From contig JABJCS010000425.1 in the NCBI GenBank assembly GCA_018665505.1, positions 1 through 6,530 on the forward strand: DNA of 6,530 bases, written 5' to 3'. Positions 6,429-6,530 of this stretch are shown here, in pieces. The notes beneath the pieces were generated by a model. The model worked only from the letters and a program-made list of their open reading frames with translations. It searched no databases and was not told where the DNA came from. Made by a program: the position numbers and the translations under genes. The stretch is from Alphaproteobacteria bacterium (lineage in GTDB: Bacteria > Pseudomonadota > Alphaproteobacteria > UBA8366). How positions within the stretch are numbered: position 1 is the stretch's first letter; each line of letters opens with the position of its first letter.

Positions 6429-6530
6429 CTAGCCGACCTCCTGGCGCAAACGGTCGTGAATGGTCCGCAAGGCATCGAGCATCGCGTCGACGCTGCGTGA
6501 GCCGGATTGAAAGATTGCCGTCGCGTTCAC
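6429..6530 (-). CDS. C-terminal 33 codons of an unrecognised gene upstream of the TauD/TfdA gene
   Basis: On the minus strand the frame is open from the window edge to TAG (complement of 6429-6431). It encodes 33 residues that include AIFQSGSRSVDAMLDAL and end in a charged helix-like RTIHDRLRQEVG. The 2-base spacing to the next ATG and the placement of the downstream gene's AGGAGG inside these codons argue that it is a real gene end and the preceding member of the same operon. I do not recognise the family from so short a tail. Confidence 0.6.
   Translation of the reverse strand: MNATAIFQSGSRSVDAMLDALRTIHDRLRQEVG

Overview
The window looks like a stretch of an alphaproteobacterial chromosome, possibly Rhodospirillales-like. 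It is GC-rich without being extreme, genes are packed tightly with short gaps, and the gene families are typical of metabolically versatile soil or marine Alphaproteobacteria. The taxonomic call is an inference from gene style. There are no RNA genes, mobile elements or CRISPR arrays, and no gene-free stretch longer than about 150 bases.

Layout: (1) The left edge holds the C-terminal part of a YfcG/YghU-like glutathione S-transferase (+, to 375). (2) Nine bases later, tail to tail, is a complete ten-helix EamA/DMT transporter (-, 385-1299). (3) Divergent from it is the most unusual gene (+, 1381-2922; translation probably starts at 1444). It encodes a caspase-like peptidase (C14/metacaspase type, with an embedded EF-hand loop) fused in one uninterrupted frame to a complete Mip/FkpA-type FKBP peptidyl-prolyl isomerase. 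(4) After an 88-base gap with a credible sigma70-type promoter and an operator-like palindrome comes a compact + strand cassette: a VOC/glyoxalase-fold protein (3011-3415), an old yellow enzyme-type NADH:flavin oxidoreductase (3429-4625) and an LLM luciferase-like, putatively F420-dependent oxidoreductase (4628-5569). (5) On the opposite strand, overlapping the LLM gene tail by 4 bases, is a TauD/TfdA Fe(II)/2-oxoglutarate dioxygenase (5566-6426). It sits 2 bases downstream of an upstream gene of which only the last 33 codons are visible (6429-6530).

How the genes may work together: the VOC, OYE and LLM genes have spacings of 13 and 2 bases and are almost certainly co-transcribed. With the TauD/TfdA gene and the GST nearby they look like a small-molecule catabolism or detoxification neighbourhood (reduction of activated C=C bonds, flavin-dependent oxidoreduction, dioxygenase cleavage). 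The substrate cannot be read from the sequence. The caspase-FKBP gene has no obvious metabolic link to this set and appears to be an independent unit with protease and foldase modules. That domain combination is the main candidate for something not previously described.
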